Shown here: positions 10,710 through 21,087 of the stretch, in pieces
Layout of the letters: the number at the start of each line of letters is the position of its first letter
Position numbering within the stretch: position 1 is the first letter of the stretch
Assembly: GCA_963556695.1 (NCBI GenBank)
Contig: CAUWAG010000012.1
Location: forward strand, 682,001-746,000
Direction of reading: 5' to 3'
Source of the DNA: Anthostomella pinea
Lineage: Eukaryota > Ascomycota > Sordariomycetes > Xylariales > Xylariaceae
Length of the DNA: 64,000 bases
Position numbers and translations under genes: made by a program
The notes under the pieces: model-generated
Told to the model about the DNA's origin: nothing
What the model saw: the letters and a program-made list of their open reading frames with translations, nothing else
The model's database searches: none

Positions 10710-11493
10710 GGATTTGATGATTATGCGCTGTGGTAAGCGCGGGCGAGGAGGGTGTCTTCGTATGTCTGTCGACCGTGAGAATTAATATTCAGCCGCAAAA
10801 CCTGGTGGCATTCTGATTCGCTGGTACTAAGGACACGTGATTTTTTCCGCACATGGTCATTGTCAGCAGAAGACTGCCGAGAATCTACTATATCCCATAA
10901 GACCATTCTATCTTTAAAGGCGCTGCTCTACAGACTTTACAAACTCTATATGATAATTGCGACAGTCGAAATTGTCTCCTAGTCGAACCCAGATACAAAC
11001 CGGCCCACTTATTAGATGTCTACTAGGTCCACCATGTCGGAAGCGGTGCGGGAGCGATCGGCAATAAGCCAACAGTTCGGCAGCGCTACAGCGAGCGACG
11101 GAAGCCGCATATTTCAATATCCAAGCAAAATCGTCTGAGCTCGGGTTCAGGATGTGTTGCACAGCAAGAAGGCTATAAGGATGCAAGTCTGCTGCATTGG
11201 TGCTGTTTTTATTGATGTCAGGAAGGTGTGCGCAGCTGCAGTGGATAAGAAATATTATGTAGGTCAGGCAACTGTTGTGATGGGTAAACGGCGGGCTCTA
11301 AGACTGCCTCAACAGGCGGCTATGTCGTATTATCATGTGCCACGGCTCGCCGGAACCGCAACATCGTAAATGCGGAAATGCGTGGCATACAAGACAGCAA
11401 AAATGTCCGCCTTGAGAGTACAGTCTTCTTTTCCATTTCCTCACCTTCGACACTTCTTGTATCGACCATCCGTGCACATTTGCACGGCCTACG
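10710..11493. other. Intergenic, no recognisable gene
   Basis: Short frames only. This is the upstream region shared, divergently, by the HeLo-like fragment and the cysteine-rich gene. Confidence 0.4.
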
Positions 11494-12186
11494 ATGGCTT
11501 CATCTCCAACATGGACGCATAAAACCCTTACCTCATGTCACAACGAGGTCACATATCTCTATACCAAGCGCCTATGCATTGACCTGACAGGCGATGATCA
11601 ATACTGCTGTCAATTTTGCGGTGTAGTAACGGACCAAGGCTTCATTCTGGAATCCTGCGGTTGCGTATGTCCTCTTCTTCCCGGCAGCCGCATGTCGTTA
11701 ACTTTATAAGCTTTACTGCAGCAACTGTTCTGGTAATTACCAACAACCATCGCACGCAAAGTCCTTGGAAGCTGCAATAACTTGGTCCGAGGACTTGCGT
11801 TTCTGCATTCATCCATATCATGCACAATACGGACCCCAGGGCAGATTTCGAGTGTTTGGGGTCGGAACCAACTGCGCTAATTGCTATCTCAAATCTTCTG
11901 AATGGCGGATAAGTCCTTGCGGTACGTTATGTGGTGTCCGCTTCTTTAAAACAAGCTAACTTCTATAGGACATATGTTCTGTCCAGAATGCGCGGCGAGA
12001 TGTAAAGAGACATGTGCAATGTGTAGGAGCCACTGGTGCGACAGAGAGACTGAGAGGCTTTGCCGGTGCGGCCTCATGAACTGCAGATATCAGTACGATG
12101 GCAAGAAGGGATGCTTACGAGTGCGGAGGCCGGCCAACCTGCTTCCCAAAACAAACGTACGCCCGGACACTTGGACTAAGATATAA
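11494..12186 (+). CDS. Cysteine-rich, RING/zinc-ribbon-like protein (199 aa, 3 exons)
   Basis: Exons 11494-11664, 11711-11921 and 11969-12186 join in frame to 199 residues plus stop; the introns (46 and 47 bp) have GTATGT/GTACGT donors, TAAC-type branch points and AG acceptors. Cysteines come in paired knuckles: CCQFC, SCGCLYCSNC, NCANC, then PCGHMFCPECAARCKETCAMC and HWC/RLCRC. The CGHMFCPEC...C..C spacing is like the second half of a RING or related cross-brace finger, so a ubiquitin-ligase-like or zinc-binding role is possible. No other domain is seen. Three exons joining without a break argue for a real gene. I do not recognise the family. Confidence 0.6.
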
Positions 12187-13123
12187 TTATAGAATGGCAA
12201 TATCATCAGCACAGAAATAGGGGACAATGACCATTCGTTGAAGTTTTTGCCTCATGGCGCAACGGGTGCCCTATACGTGCCGTGAGACCAGCTAGCTGGG
12301 CAGCTGTGTGTATTTGTATAGTATGAGACCTAGCCTAGCCTAGCTCGCCCGTTATTCAATCATTCTCGAGACGACTTGGCCCATGGCTCATGTCCGCGCA
12401 ACCCACGAACGGGCCGGCAACGGCATGATCCTTCCCGGGCAGCGGGCCGATGTTGCATTAGAAACCCGGCATGGACAGGCACCATTCCGGGCTATCTTAT
12501 TTCAGGTGATAGCTAAAGCCTGGAAGCTATCTTCCAAACCGACCTCAGGGACGTCGTCGGGTGCTCTGGTGGAAGTCTCTGTCGCGCAGGGGATTAGGAG
12601 TAGGTCTTTGGTGTTTTCGTAGCCCTGCTGGAAGGCTTTCGCTTGTACCTCGCCTGGGTTCAATGCGAGATGCTTCGCTGCTGCTGGATTCAATAAAACT
12701 GAACAAGGCCGTAACGCGTGAAGCTTGGCAGTGCATCCGGAATGGTTCGATGCCAGGCACGTTGGGTTGCTTCATGACTGGAAGGGGAGTACAAGGTTTC
12801 GATGGAAAAGGTTCACAAACGGGTTTAATCAGCGTGCTCGTCAGAGCATCTAATTCTAGAGACGGAAAGACAACAAGGGTGTTTGTAGATCATGAAATGG
12901 ACATGTACGCCACACACACACCAGTCACACGACAGATCTAACGTGGGACGTTAACAGGGCTAAGCGAAAGTCCAAAAACGCTGCTTATATGCTGGGTGGA
13001 CTGTGGGCACCGGTGATGTGATCTCCAGGGCCGTAACAGGCGCCGCTGGTTATTAGAAGGACCCCGGGGTGGCAGTATCAACGATCCAAACCTGGAACGC
13101 AAAAGTCGTTTCTAGATTTTGTC
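12187..13123. other. Intergenic, no recognisable gene
   Basis: An open frame at 12561-12941 and its opposite-strand partners show no domain. The motif GTTGGGTTGCTTCATGACTG near 12765 recurs in variant form near 9848 and 44675, suggesting degenerate dispersed repeats. Confidence 0.4.
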
Positions 13124-13249
13124 GTTGGGTTGAATGAATGAGTCTTTAACCAAACCAGTGTGCCTGGTATCCAATAATTGACTAACCGCCGATTTTATCC
13201 AATACCTCCTCTGCGATTTACGAAAGTCCCGGCGTAGCGATGCTCGTCA
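13124..13249 (-). repeat. Right arm of the long inverted repeat pair
   Basis: It is the reverse complement of 9757-9881 with scattered substitutions, ending GGCGTAGCGATGCTC. A weaker match to its GGATAAAATC(G/A)GCG core occurs near 19340. Confidence 0.7.
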
Positions 13250-13436
13250 CCTCAAAAACTTAAGAATTATTAGACTCCCACTTCTCTACCCGTGCTTGAT
13301 CCTGCGAAGCGCTTGAACAAAGTAAGCGCTCTCAACAGCCATGTGAATCGTGCCGCTCTTCACATGAACATATATGTTTTCTCAACGTCCTGATTTCCTT
13401 CCTATACCTCGTGCTCCCTTAGACTCCCTTCGACCT

Positions 13437-13643
13437 CTGCGTCGCATTGAAAACCGTCCTTGGAAGTTATCTGATCCTGTTTTTGTCCCCGCCCCCTCGG
13501 TGGTGTCCTCGCTGTCTAGACGATCCAGCAACGGGCGTAGCAGTTGGGCTCCACCCGCTCTTCCACCTCAGGTATTCCTGGTTGGCACCGTACTATTTGG
13601 AGAGGAGTCGCTTGATTCCTTCTGCTGATGCTTCTTCCGGCGC
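13437..13643 (-). repeat. Inverted duplication of 15186-15394
   Basis: About 205 bp match the reverse complement of 15186-15394, including the 3' coding end of the MADS-like gene and its downstream flank. The pair brackets 1.5 kb containing the SINE-like insertion. Confidence 0.7.
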
Positions 13644-13829
13644 AGGGGGGACGGGTTCAACATTACATCCAAACACACCTGACCCGGTCCTGGGTAGATT
13701 CCCTACTAAGAGGTACGTGACCCCTTGCTCTTCATTGGCCATAGAGACCGTGACATCGCTGAACCTAATGTCACCTGTGATATAAGCCCCGTACAGCTCC
13801 ACCGGCATACAGCCTCACATCTCATGTTG

Positions 13830-14113
13830 ATGCTAGCTGAAGGGGTGGCATTGTCTCCGCCGTTCGCAGGAGCGGCCGAGGTCGTGTTGTCAGCCGAGCC
13901 GTCATTCTTCTTGCCCTTATTCTTCGTTTTGACCTCGTTCCAAAAACCCTCCTGTCGAAGTAACTCCATCTGCTCCTCCTCGGAAGGCATGCCAAACCAG
14001 TTGTCGGAAGCCGGCCCCTTATCCGCCGCAGGAGTCGGAGTGCTAGCCTTGACGGGCACCTGATGGGGCATTTGGCTTCTTCGGCTTCGCCGCCTTTTCG
14101 AGATCAAAATCAT
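13830..14113 (-). CDS. Possible hypothetical coding fragment
   Basis: The minus-strand frame reads TPTPAADKGPASDNWFGMPS, then EEEQMELLRQEGFWNEVK and a Lys/Asn/Gly-rich tail. Its composition is protein-like, but there is no recognised domain and the open frame continues with less convincing sequence to 13706. It may be the remnant of a gene end. Confidence 0.3.
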
Positions 14114-14582
14114 GATAGATCAAAATCATGTTTTAATCCGCCACCTTAAATGCAAGAGTAGAATTACACATTGTAGAGTCTATATCTGCGGTACAGTCTA
14201 TTAGGCGTTAAGACGCTTTCGTGCTCTTAAATGGGATCGTTACAAACGAGGGTGTCGCCAGATGCCGGTGCGGGATTAGCCAATGAGGTTGTGGGCTGTA
14301 CGAAAGGATGCGAAATCACACCCAACCGATCGGAAGGGCGCAGAACGAGAGACAGAAGTAGAGAAAATCTCAAGAAGAGATGGAAGACTTTAATCCGGAC
14401 TGGATCGCAGCTCCGCCTCGACCACGACGCATCCGTCTACTTTTCGATATCGGTGCCTCATAAAGGCAAACACTACGTGTTTCGGACAGACCCCAAAACC
14501 TTACCGCTATTAAACGAGGACATGGTATGTATCAAAGACTTGGTGTAGTGTACTAACTAACAATTCGGTAGGATAAATACTA

Positions 14583-14598
14583 CCCGCCTCCCGTTGTA
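14583..14598 (+). repeat. Target-site duplication (left) of the SINE-like element
   Basis: CCCGCCTCCCGTTGTA is repeated exactly at 15152-15167, at the other end of the insertion. Confidence 0.85.
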
Positions 14599-15151
14599 TT
14601 GATTGATTGATTGTATTTAACGTGGGTGCAGTCCCTCAATAGGGCAAACCACGCCTCCCAGAGGCACTGCATCGCAAGGTTGTAGAGGTGTCAGTCTAGA
14701 TACATTCAGATCCGCGCACGAGCCCATCCTCGCTGTAGCGGTACTAACCTGGAGTGGCCAGATGGTTTTAGTCGATACACAAGCACGATTCCGTCAGAAA
14801 AACCTCCTGTCCAGTGACAAAGCGATCCAGTGGACCTCAGTCCCCTGGTGTACGCATCGCTCCAGTAGCCGTTTGATATATGTCGCATTGGTGGATGAAA
14901 TAGGTGTTTGTTATCTACTGGCGAGGGAAACCACAAGGGGGAAAACCTCCCAGGAGTGGGTGTTGTGGAGAAAAGCTGCTTGGCTATCAGGTTCTGCGAT
15001 AATGGGGCCTTTCCACTGTCGTGTGCTGGTTGTCGACTCGCACAAGCCGGGTCAGAAAGGGGGCCGTAACAGGATTCGAACCCACTTGTTCTCGTCGCCC
15101 ACCGCATAAACGAGAACACAGCCAGGCGCATTTGACCATTGCGCCATACGG
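14599..15151 (-). mobile_element. tRNA-headed SINE-like retroposon with LINE-A 3' tail
   Basis: Read on the minus strand, the element begins with a tRNA-like head, continues through about 300 bp of unmatched body, and ends with about 150 bp homologous to the 3' UTR of LINE-A (60335-60523). It terminates in (CAAT)n at 14599-14620. Perfect 16-bp target duplications flank it. The shared landmark of the tail is TCTGGGAGGCGTGGTTTGC, then ACGTTAAATACAA. This layout (pol III head, body, LINE-borrowed tail, long target duplications) is that of a SINE moved by a partner LINE. At 553 bp it is long for a SINE. Confidence 0.8.
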
Positions 15152-15154
15152 CCC
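15061..15154 (-). ncRNA. tRNA-like SINE head (possible tRNA pseudogene)
   Basis: On the minus strand the acceptor ends GGGCCGT and ACGGCCC pair, a D-arm GGCGC/GCGCC is perfect, and a T-loop TTCGAAT is present; box A (TGGCGCAATGG) and box B (GGTTCGAATCC) match pol III internal promoters. The anticodon arm is aberrant: an 8-bp stem GTTCTCGT/ACGAGAAC closes a 14-nt loop. The T-stem relies on G-U pairs. It is probably not a functional tRNA; no isotype is assigned. Confidence 0.6.
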
Positions 15155-15185
15155 GCCTCCCGTTGTAGTGACTGATATAGAGGGA

Positions 15186-15394
15186 ATAGCGAGAAGGAAG
15201 AAGCATCAGCAGGAGGGATCAAGCGACTCCTCGCCAAATATTACGGTGCCAACCAGGAATACCTGAGTAGGAAGAGCGGGTGGAGCCCAACTGCTACGCC
15301 CGTTGCTGGATCATCTAGACAGCGACAACACCACCGAGCGGGCGGGGACAAAAGCAGGATCAGATAACTTCTAAGGACGGTTTTCAATGCGACG
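15186..15394 (+). repeat. Inverted duplication of 13437-13643
   Basis: It matches the reverse complement of 13437-13643 and covers the last codons of the MADS-like gene plus about 130 bp downstream. Confidence 0.7.
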
Positions 15395-15829
15395 CAGATG
15401 TTGCAGATTCCTGATTGTATATATAGCGAGATAATAGCCCTGTGGCGGTCTAGCATTTTAACGATGGGGGCATCGCAGATCTTTTTCAGGAGGGGCACCC
15501 TCTCACGTGGTCCCAGCCCTCGTTGCCTAGATCCCCCCTTCTCCCTCGAGCAGCATCTTGACAACCCACTCGTTATCATTCGGTACGATCAACATGCGAT
15601 TTAGAAGCGACCAGGTATGATACTAAAATTAACATCTGCAAGCACCAAGTATCATCATCCCATCCTCGGCATATCCGCGATCTGTCTGACCTCCATGGGA
15701 CATGGGTTGCATCGTTCTACCGGGAGCGCCAGACCACTCCAGCTCGCTCCAGGCCCACCTCGCGCCATTTCGTGGCTATTTCTTACCTTCCATTACTTCC
15801 TAAACCGGTATCTTCCACTCCACTGGGTT
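15395..15829. other. Intergenic, no recognisable gene
   Basis: Downstream of both the MADS-like gene and the NRPS fragment; no domain or repeat was identified. Confidence 0.4.
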
Positions 15830-17300
15830 GCACTCTCGACTGTACACTTACCCCAACGAGTAAGCATCTTGTCCGGCTTTGCTAACGCCACCTGTTGCTG
15901 CTGTTTGGCGATTGCCAGTTCGTACTGTTGTATCATAGTCGGATGGCTGATGATCTCTTCCCTTGTGAAGACGCTCTTCTCTAGGCCAGGGATTCCTGAC
16001 AAGTGATCGGTGTAACACCTAGCCAATACTGCTGCCGCCACCCGATCCCCCCAGATCTTGTAGTACGGCCGAAGCTCGGGGAGCTGGAGACCCTGGAGGA
16101 GGACTGCTCTCCAAGCTTCAGAGACAGTATTGTGGATAGCACGTGCATGCTCCGGATCCACATTTGGTTCGTCGCTGGCGCCGGTAGATGGATTCTCGGC
16201 ACCGACAGGTTGTCGCACATGTCTTTGACTGTAGAGCACAACCTGTCCAACACCTGATCTGCATTTATCTTCTTGCAGCACGTCAGAGATATATTAACGA
16301 CGCCGGGCTCCTGGATGGCGGAGCGAATCATGACGTCGGAATCCTGGTGTTGGGTTTCTTCGCATTGAAGCTCGCAGCTTGCGTCGCCTAAGGTGAATTT
16401 GGTTGGCGTCTCGGCAATGGTGTTCTCATGATAGACCACCGTACTAAAGCGTGTCCAGTCTGGCCAAGATGTACAGTCGCGCACGATAGCAGCAGTCGGC
16501 ATATGCGCGTGTGGCCTGCTGGCTATATGCTGACGATGGACCGAACCCAGGTATTCGGATGGCGGGACTGGACACGCAGGCAAAACTGTACGCACGGGAA
16601 TGATATTAACCAATGGCCCGATCACATCCGACATGGATTGGCCACCGGCTAGTTTCAGGTGCCTGCAGTCAGTGACCTGACCGAAGACTACGTCCTTTGT
16701 CCCGGACAGATTTGACAAGACCATGGACCATGCGCCATTTAGCACGGTCTGAAATGGTACGGTTACATGCAACAGCGATTCTGTTGCGATTAATTTTCGA
16801 CTCGAACTGGCGCTCGCAGGTGACGGCTGGGCAATGACTTGCGTCGGTGCTGCACCATCAAGTAAACCACGCCAGTAGTCTCTAACACGGGGGTCGACCA
16901 TCTTCTGAAAAGCTCTGCTTACTCTGCATAAGCCAGGGCGACGGGGTATTTTCTCGCTGGAATGATAGAGGTACGCAAGGTCTCTGACCAGGGCCGGCAG
17001 CGAACCGCGGTCGTACTGAGCATTGGATAAACGTATCACGAGGGTGGAGTGTTTTCTGGCATAGAAATACCAGAATTTGGTAACGGGCTGGCGGAAATTG
17101 AATGGGCGTAGTCGATCGGTTTGGACGGAGTTCTTAGCCGAAGCATCAAGCCGCCAGCTTGAGTGTTGGTGTTGGATGAACTCCGGGCGGAATGATCAGA
17201 GCACTGTCTGATAGAGGTGACGGTCATGAGCTACAAATGCAGTTCGCAGGATGGGATGCGCCTCGACCAAGCTAAGGCACGCTGTCTCCAGTCTATATCA
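15830..17300 (-). pseudogene. NRPS fragment: condensation domain and degenerate carrier domain
   Basis: The condensation-domain part reads SLVEAHPILRTAFVAHDRHL, then STLVIRLSNAQYDRGSLPAL (the active-site region, with HAQYDG-type usual in this class), DYWRGLLDGA, GTKDVVFGQVT and GPLVNIIPVRT. After a frame change around 16130-16280, a carrier-like stretch reads VSEAWRAVLL...YYKIWGDRVAAAVLA and ends before 15830. The usual carrier serine position reads Arg, so a phosphopantetheine site is not evident. An in-frame TGA at 17198-17196 stands where CGA is expected. No adenylation domain or tailoring genes lie nearby, so this is an orphan terminal NRPS module remnant. Confidence 0.75.
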
Positions 17301-17549
17301 GTGCAGAGTACCAGAGATCGTGATCAGTAGATAGACAGCATTACCGGACCCGATGTGCATCGTTTGCATGGACGAGGCTTCGGCGATGTCTTTAACCAGA
17401 CTTACATCCGAGCCCAATGGCGGCATTGCAGCATTGTCTCCAAGGAGATGCAGATATGTCCTCTCTGATGATTTGTTGCCCGCCTGAGCTTCTGGCGATA
17501 GCATTAGTCGTGAGCGGACAGGTAATTCTGCGGGCCGCTGGTGAGCATG

Positions 17550-18662
17550 TCGAAAGTCCTGGATCCATTGGCGCAGCAGCCTTTCGGAGCTGCCGGACCT
17601 CGTGGACCTGAACCGCAAACAATCTTTCGAGAAGAAGGAGATGGCGCCCGAAGACATCATGGTGCTGCTCGGCACATTCTGGACGCAGGCGAGGCATATC
17701 CCTTGCCTCCCACAGACACGAGTAGCCTTCCACTGTGCCATTCTCATCGCAGGGATTGGTGGATTCCGACCCGGCGAGGTCATGAATCTAAAGTACCGCC
17801 AGGTCGCGTTCGAGCTTGTGCGGGATCCGCGGGACCCTCTGAAGCAAAGGTTAGTCGCGACTATCACTATTCGGCACAATAAGCAGTTAAAGACGACCAT
17901 CGAGCGAAGCCAGCATAAGGTGTAAGTTTTGCTGTCATGGGCGCGTCCTAATTCCGCAGCTAACCTCTACAGGCTTTCGTTCTGCGTTACTACCATCCCT
18001 TGCAAGCCGATCTGCCTGGTCAGCTACTGGCTCGGGCGATCGCTGATCAGGCCTTCAAAGCAGATTTCAAATCTCTCGCTGATATCCTGGAACGGCCTAA
18101 CCTTGGCCAGGTAGATTCCCTACCTTTATCCTGGGCCGCTGGTATGGAAGACAAGGGAATTGTACCCATCCATTATCCTACCTATCTGGACCTCTGGCAT
18201 CGCACGCTACTTGTTGCTGGGCTGCGCGACGATACACAACGTCCCTACTCGCTCCGTGTTGGCGCTGGAGGTCGATTATCTGGTAAGCCATCCCCGTTCT
18301 TGCCGCTGGCCCAGCTAACCCGGGCACCGCAGGTAGTCTCGAGGAGCGGGTACGGAACTACGTGATGGGCAACACGAAAGACGTATTCCTCAAAAGCTAC
18401 CAGCCACGGCGCGTCACCCGCGACTTGGTCGCGACAGCTTTTGGCAGAGGCATGGCCGTAGATGTCGCCGACCTCTTCAAGTCTCTGCGGCGCTCATTTC
18501 TACAGCGCGACCCCGATGCTCCCCTTTACCCTACGGAAGCAGATATCAAAGCGCTTAAGAGCCGCCAGGATCTTACCGATCTCCGTGCCGCGTATCGCGA
18601 TGCCGTGGCACGCACTTCGTCCGATGACAAGGATGCTAAGTGCATAGCGGGCAAGATTGGAT
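17550..18662 (+). pseudogene. Second DUF3435 tyrosine recombinase, 3'-truncated
   Basis: The frame contains GGFRPGEVMNLKYRQVAF (box I arginine), an intron near 17922-17972, PNLGQVDSLPLSW, LLVAGLRDDTQRPYSLRVGA (box II arginine), a short intron near 18282-18333, then RNYVMGNTKDVFLKSYQPRR with the candidate nucleophilic tyrosine. These are DUF3435 landmarks and differ from the FluG-type copy at 19-2815. The N-terminus is not recognisable upstream of about 17550. The C-terminus breaks at about 18662, where sequence shared with 9590 begins. The core recombinase boxes are open, but ends are missing, so it is probably inactive. Starship membership would need element boundaries, which are not visible here. 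Confidence 0.75.
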
Positions 18663-19659
18663 GGAGCCGTCTCTTGATTTGCCTCACAACCTATGTCATG
18701 CGTCCAGGTGCACACATAACAAGGTGGCTGGGATGGCATGGGTCATAACATATCCAGGGTGCCTCGTATCCAATCGTTCCCCACACGCCGATTGGACCCT
18801 GGATCTAAGGTCGGTTCTTGAAAGCTCACATAAGTTGACACCTGTTGTATGACAGCTGTATGGATGACCACGTCGGCTAACCACGCCAGTGGAAGACGTT
18901 TACCCTGGAATACGTATGAGTCATCCCGAAGGCGCCCTTGCAGGCAGCTCCTCATGGAGACATATCCGCCTACGCGAATCTTCATGCATGATGACGCATG
19001 CATATGTGAGGGATGAGAGCCGGTTGGCTACGATGGTCCGACAACACATGGCATACGAAATGGCGTTGAAGTCGGTTGAGTCAAGTGATTCAGCTGGTTT
19101 TCAGTAGCTGCTGTCGCCATATTCTCCAGTGCCTAGTGTCGGGCCTCAAGTTCATCCAGTCCCAATATCAGTATGCAGAATCCTGGCTTCCGTTCTTCCT
19201 AGTTCTTGCAAGCAAAGGCAACATGTTTGCAGATGCTTACCTTTATACCTGACCATGATCATTGTATGTAAAGTACTTACGTTGGTAGAAAAGTGGCAGT
19301 CCAATATTGAATCTGTTTTTGAGGTGACATAGGTGGGTACTGGATAAAATCAGCGCTTCCGACCTTAAACTGCCATCTTCTGTCTGCATTCTCGATACAT
19401 GCGACGACGACCATGTCGACTGCAATTCCTGGGCATTCCTCCCGACAACACCTCCGTGGTACTCAACGGCTGGCCCACGCTACCTGCCTACACTGCTCTT
19501 TCGAGCGACTTGTTTCACTTTAATCCTGATGGGCGCTTTTGGGCGAATTTATTCTAGACATCCGATGAGACTGCCGTCCCACCAGATGGGAGTATCGTCA
19601 GTAATGGGCGACTGGAAGACAAGCTTCAAAATGGGGCACAAGAAGTAAATTGACGCCGG
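18663..19659. other. Degenerate repeat zone, no gene
   Basis: 18664-18725 resembles 9590-9660. Fragments near 18755 and 19340 recall the inverted-repeat arms at 9757 and 13124. No coding sequence is supported. Confidence 0.45.
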
Positions 19660-19960
19660 CTCTACCAGCTACATAGAGATGGCAGGGCTTCTGCGAAAAT
19701 ATGCCAAAGACCATCACAAGCCTCGTGTGTATCAGTTTCTCACCATGACCAAGAAGATGAAGGTGGAACCCTCCGCGCCTAACACACAGGACCAGAATGG
19801 AGGCGCCGAGCGCTCGGGGGGTGTGATCAAGGACAAGGCCCGTTCGATGCGAAATGGGAGGCGATTACTGTGCTGTGAGGATCTCACCATCCCGTGTTGG
19901 CGAATTTGGGTCTCTCCAACACCGAAGCCATGGAGGTGTGAGGCGTATACAAGAAGCTGA
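19660..19960 (+). pseudogene. Ty1/copia integrase fragment
   Basis: The frame reads KVEPSAPNTQDQNGGAERSG then GVIKDKARSMR, the catalytic-core region of fungal copia integrases (the Q-NG-AER motif holds the glutamate). Sequence then degenerates, and no reverse transcriptase, protease or LTR was found nearby. Confidence 0.6.
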
Positions 19961-21087
19961 TCTCACGCCCGCTCTCGGGGTGGATGAGCGGCGGTAAGAA
20001 TGTGGCATCTGTGTGCGGGAAGGTGCTAGCAAGGCCATGTATCTATCTGCAGTTGAGATGTACTCACTGCGCCTCCGTTTTTCCGCGATATTTGCAGCGA
20101 CCAATGGCCACCAGTAGTCGTCGTCATCTGCCAGGCTTTGAGCGGTAGCCCGGGATCAGATCCTCATCTCCATGCCATCTTGCCTGTTTCTGCTGGTCGA
20201 TGGGGCACTCGAAGTCGCCGAGGTGATCATATGGCATCACTGGCCTTCAGAGGATGCCATTGTCAGCTTGCTCTCATGCATCCTGGTTTTTGGCATGGAG
20301 CTTGATGTCCTCACAGGCGCTTCCAATGTCATATGGTATCGATTTTACGGCTCATGGGTGATTGCTCTTCTTTGCGATCTTGTAAACATCGTACTGCTAC
20401 TCGCTCGGATCCAAAACCCCTCCCCGAATTACGACAGGTGTCTGGGTTGGATGAATGCCCCAAATAGGGCTAGGATTCGAACAAACGATGTCCGGCGGAG
20501 TTAGGACATCCATAAATAGGAGATGTTTAAGATCATATCGTGATAATCCAGGGTTCTCTTCCGGGGCTTGCTTATGTTGTTTCTTGAAAGAATCGTGCGC
20601 CCTGAAGATATCTTTGCGGTTGGTGGCTACCATTCCAGCGGTTAAGGATCTTGTATATAAGAAGGGCAGTACAAGCAGGGTCTCAATGACGATAATTAGT
20701 CGTCCATTTGTACCGGCAGCAGGGATAGTTAGAGCCTTACTAACCTACATATAGTTCTTTTAAATAAAGTCGCCCAGCCTTCCTTTAGCATAATGGCCCA
20801 ATGCTATGAGACAGCCCGCTTGCTTCGGCTCAACCTGTGCGCAATCCATGGCCATCCCTTCTCTGCTGTTATCCAGCCCCGTACTTGGCGTTCTTCAAGT
20901 TCTGTCCACCGACTTTGTTTAACCACAGTGTTGTCCTCTTTTACCGGACCTCAGCATCTTAAACGATAAGTTGAGACATGTTGTCACCTCAGAACTCGAA
21001 TAATCAAGTAAATTAATGAGAAAGCCAATTGCTAGATGGCTAAGTCCTTTCCAAATATCCTGTAGTTTAAACACACTTATCTAGCTA
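19961..21087. other. Intergenic, 3' flank of the large NLR
   Basis: Short frames only. A box-B-like TTCGAATCC occurs (minus strand, about 20475), but no tRNA fold could be built around it. Confidence 0.4.

Larger units (their letters stand above)
14231..15266 (+). pseudogene. MADS-like small DNA-binding protein gene split by a SINE
   Basis: Exon 1 is 14231-14524; an intron at 14525-14571 (TACTAAC branch point) leads to exon 2, read DKYYPPPVV, which is interrupted at 14598. The frame resumes exactly at 15168 (VTDIEGIARRKKH) and stops at 15264-15266. Residues such as RSRENLKKRWKTLIRTGSQL, DASVYFSIS and KGKHYVF followed by YPPPV resemble the compact fungal MADS/SRF-like domain, though this match is weaker than for other genes here. 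Deleting the element with one copy of its 16-bp target repeat restores one continuous frame. The insertion is therefore recent relative to the gene. Confidence 0.6.

Noticed and set aside
15830..17300. Secondary-metabolite gene cluster
   Set aside because: Only one broken condensation/carrier fragment exists; no adenylation, tailoring, transporter or regulator genes flank it.
1..18662. A complete Starship element delimited by the two DUF3435 genes
   Set aside because: Both recombinase genes are damaged and face the same way, and no element boundaries or empty site can be read from this window alone.
20455..20520. Possible tRNA from a box-B-like TTCGAATCC on the minus strand
   Set aside because: No matching acceptor stem, D-arm or box A at the right distance could be found.
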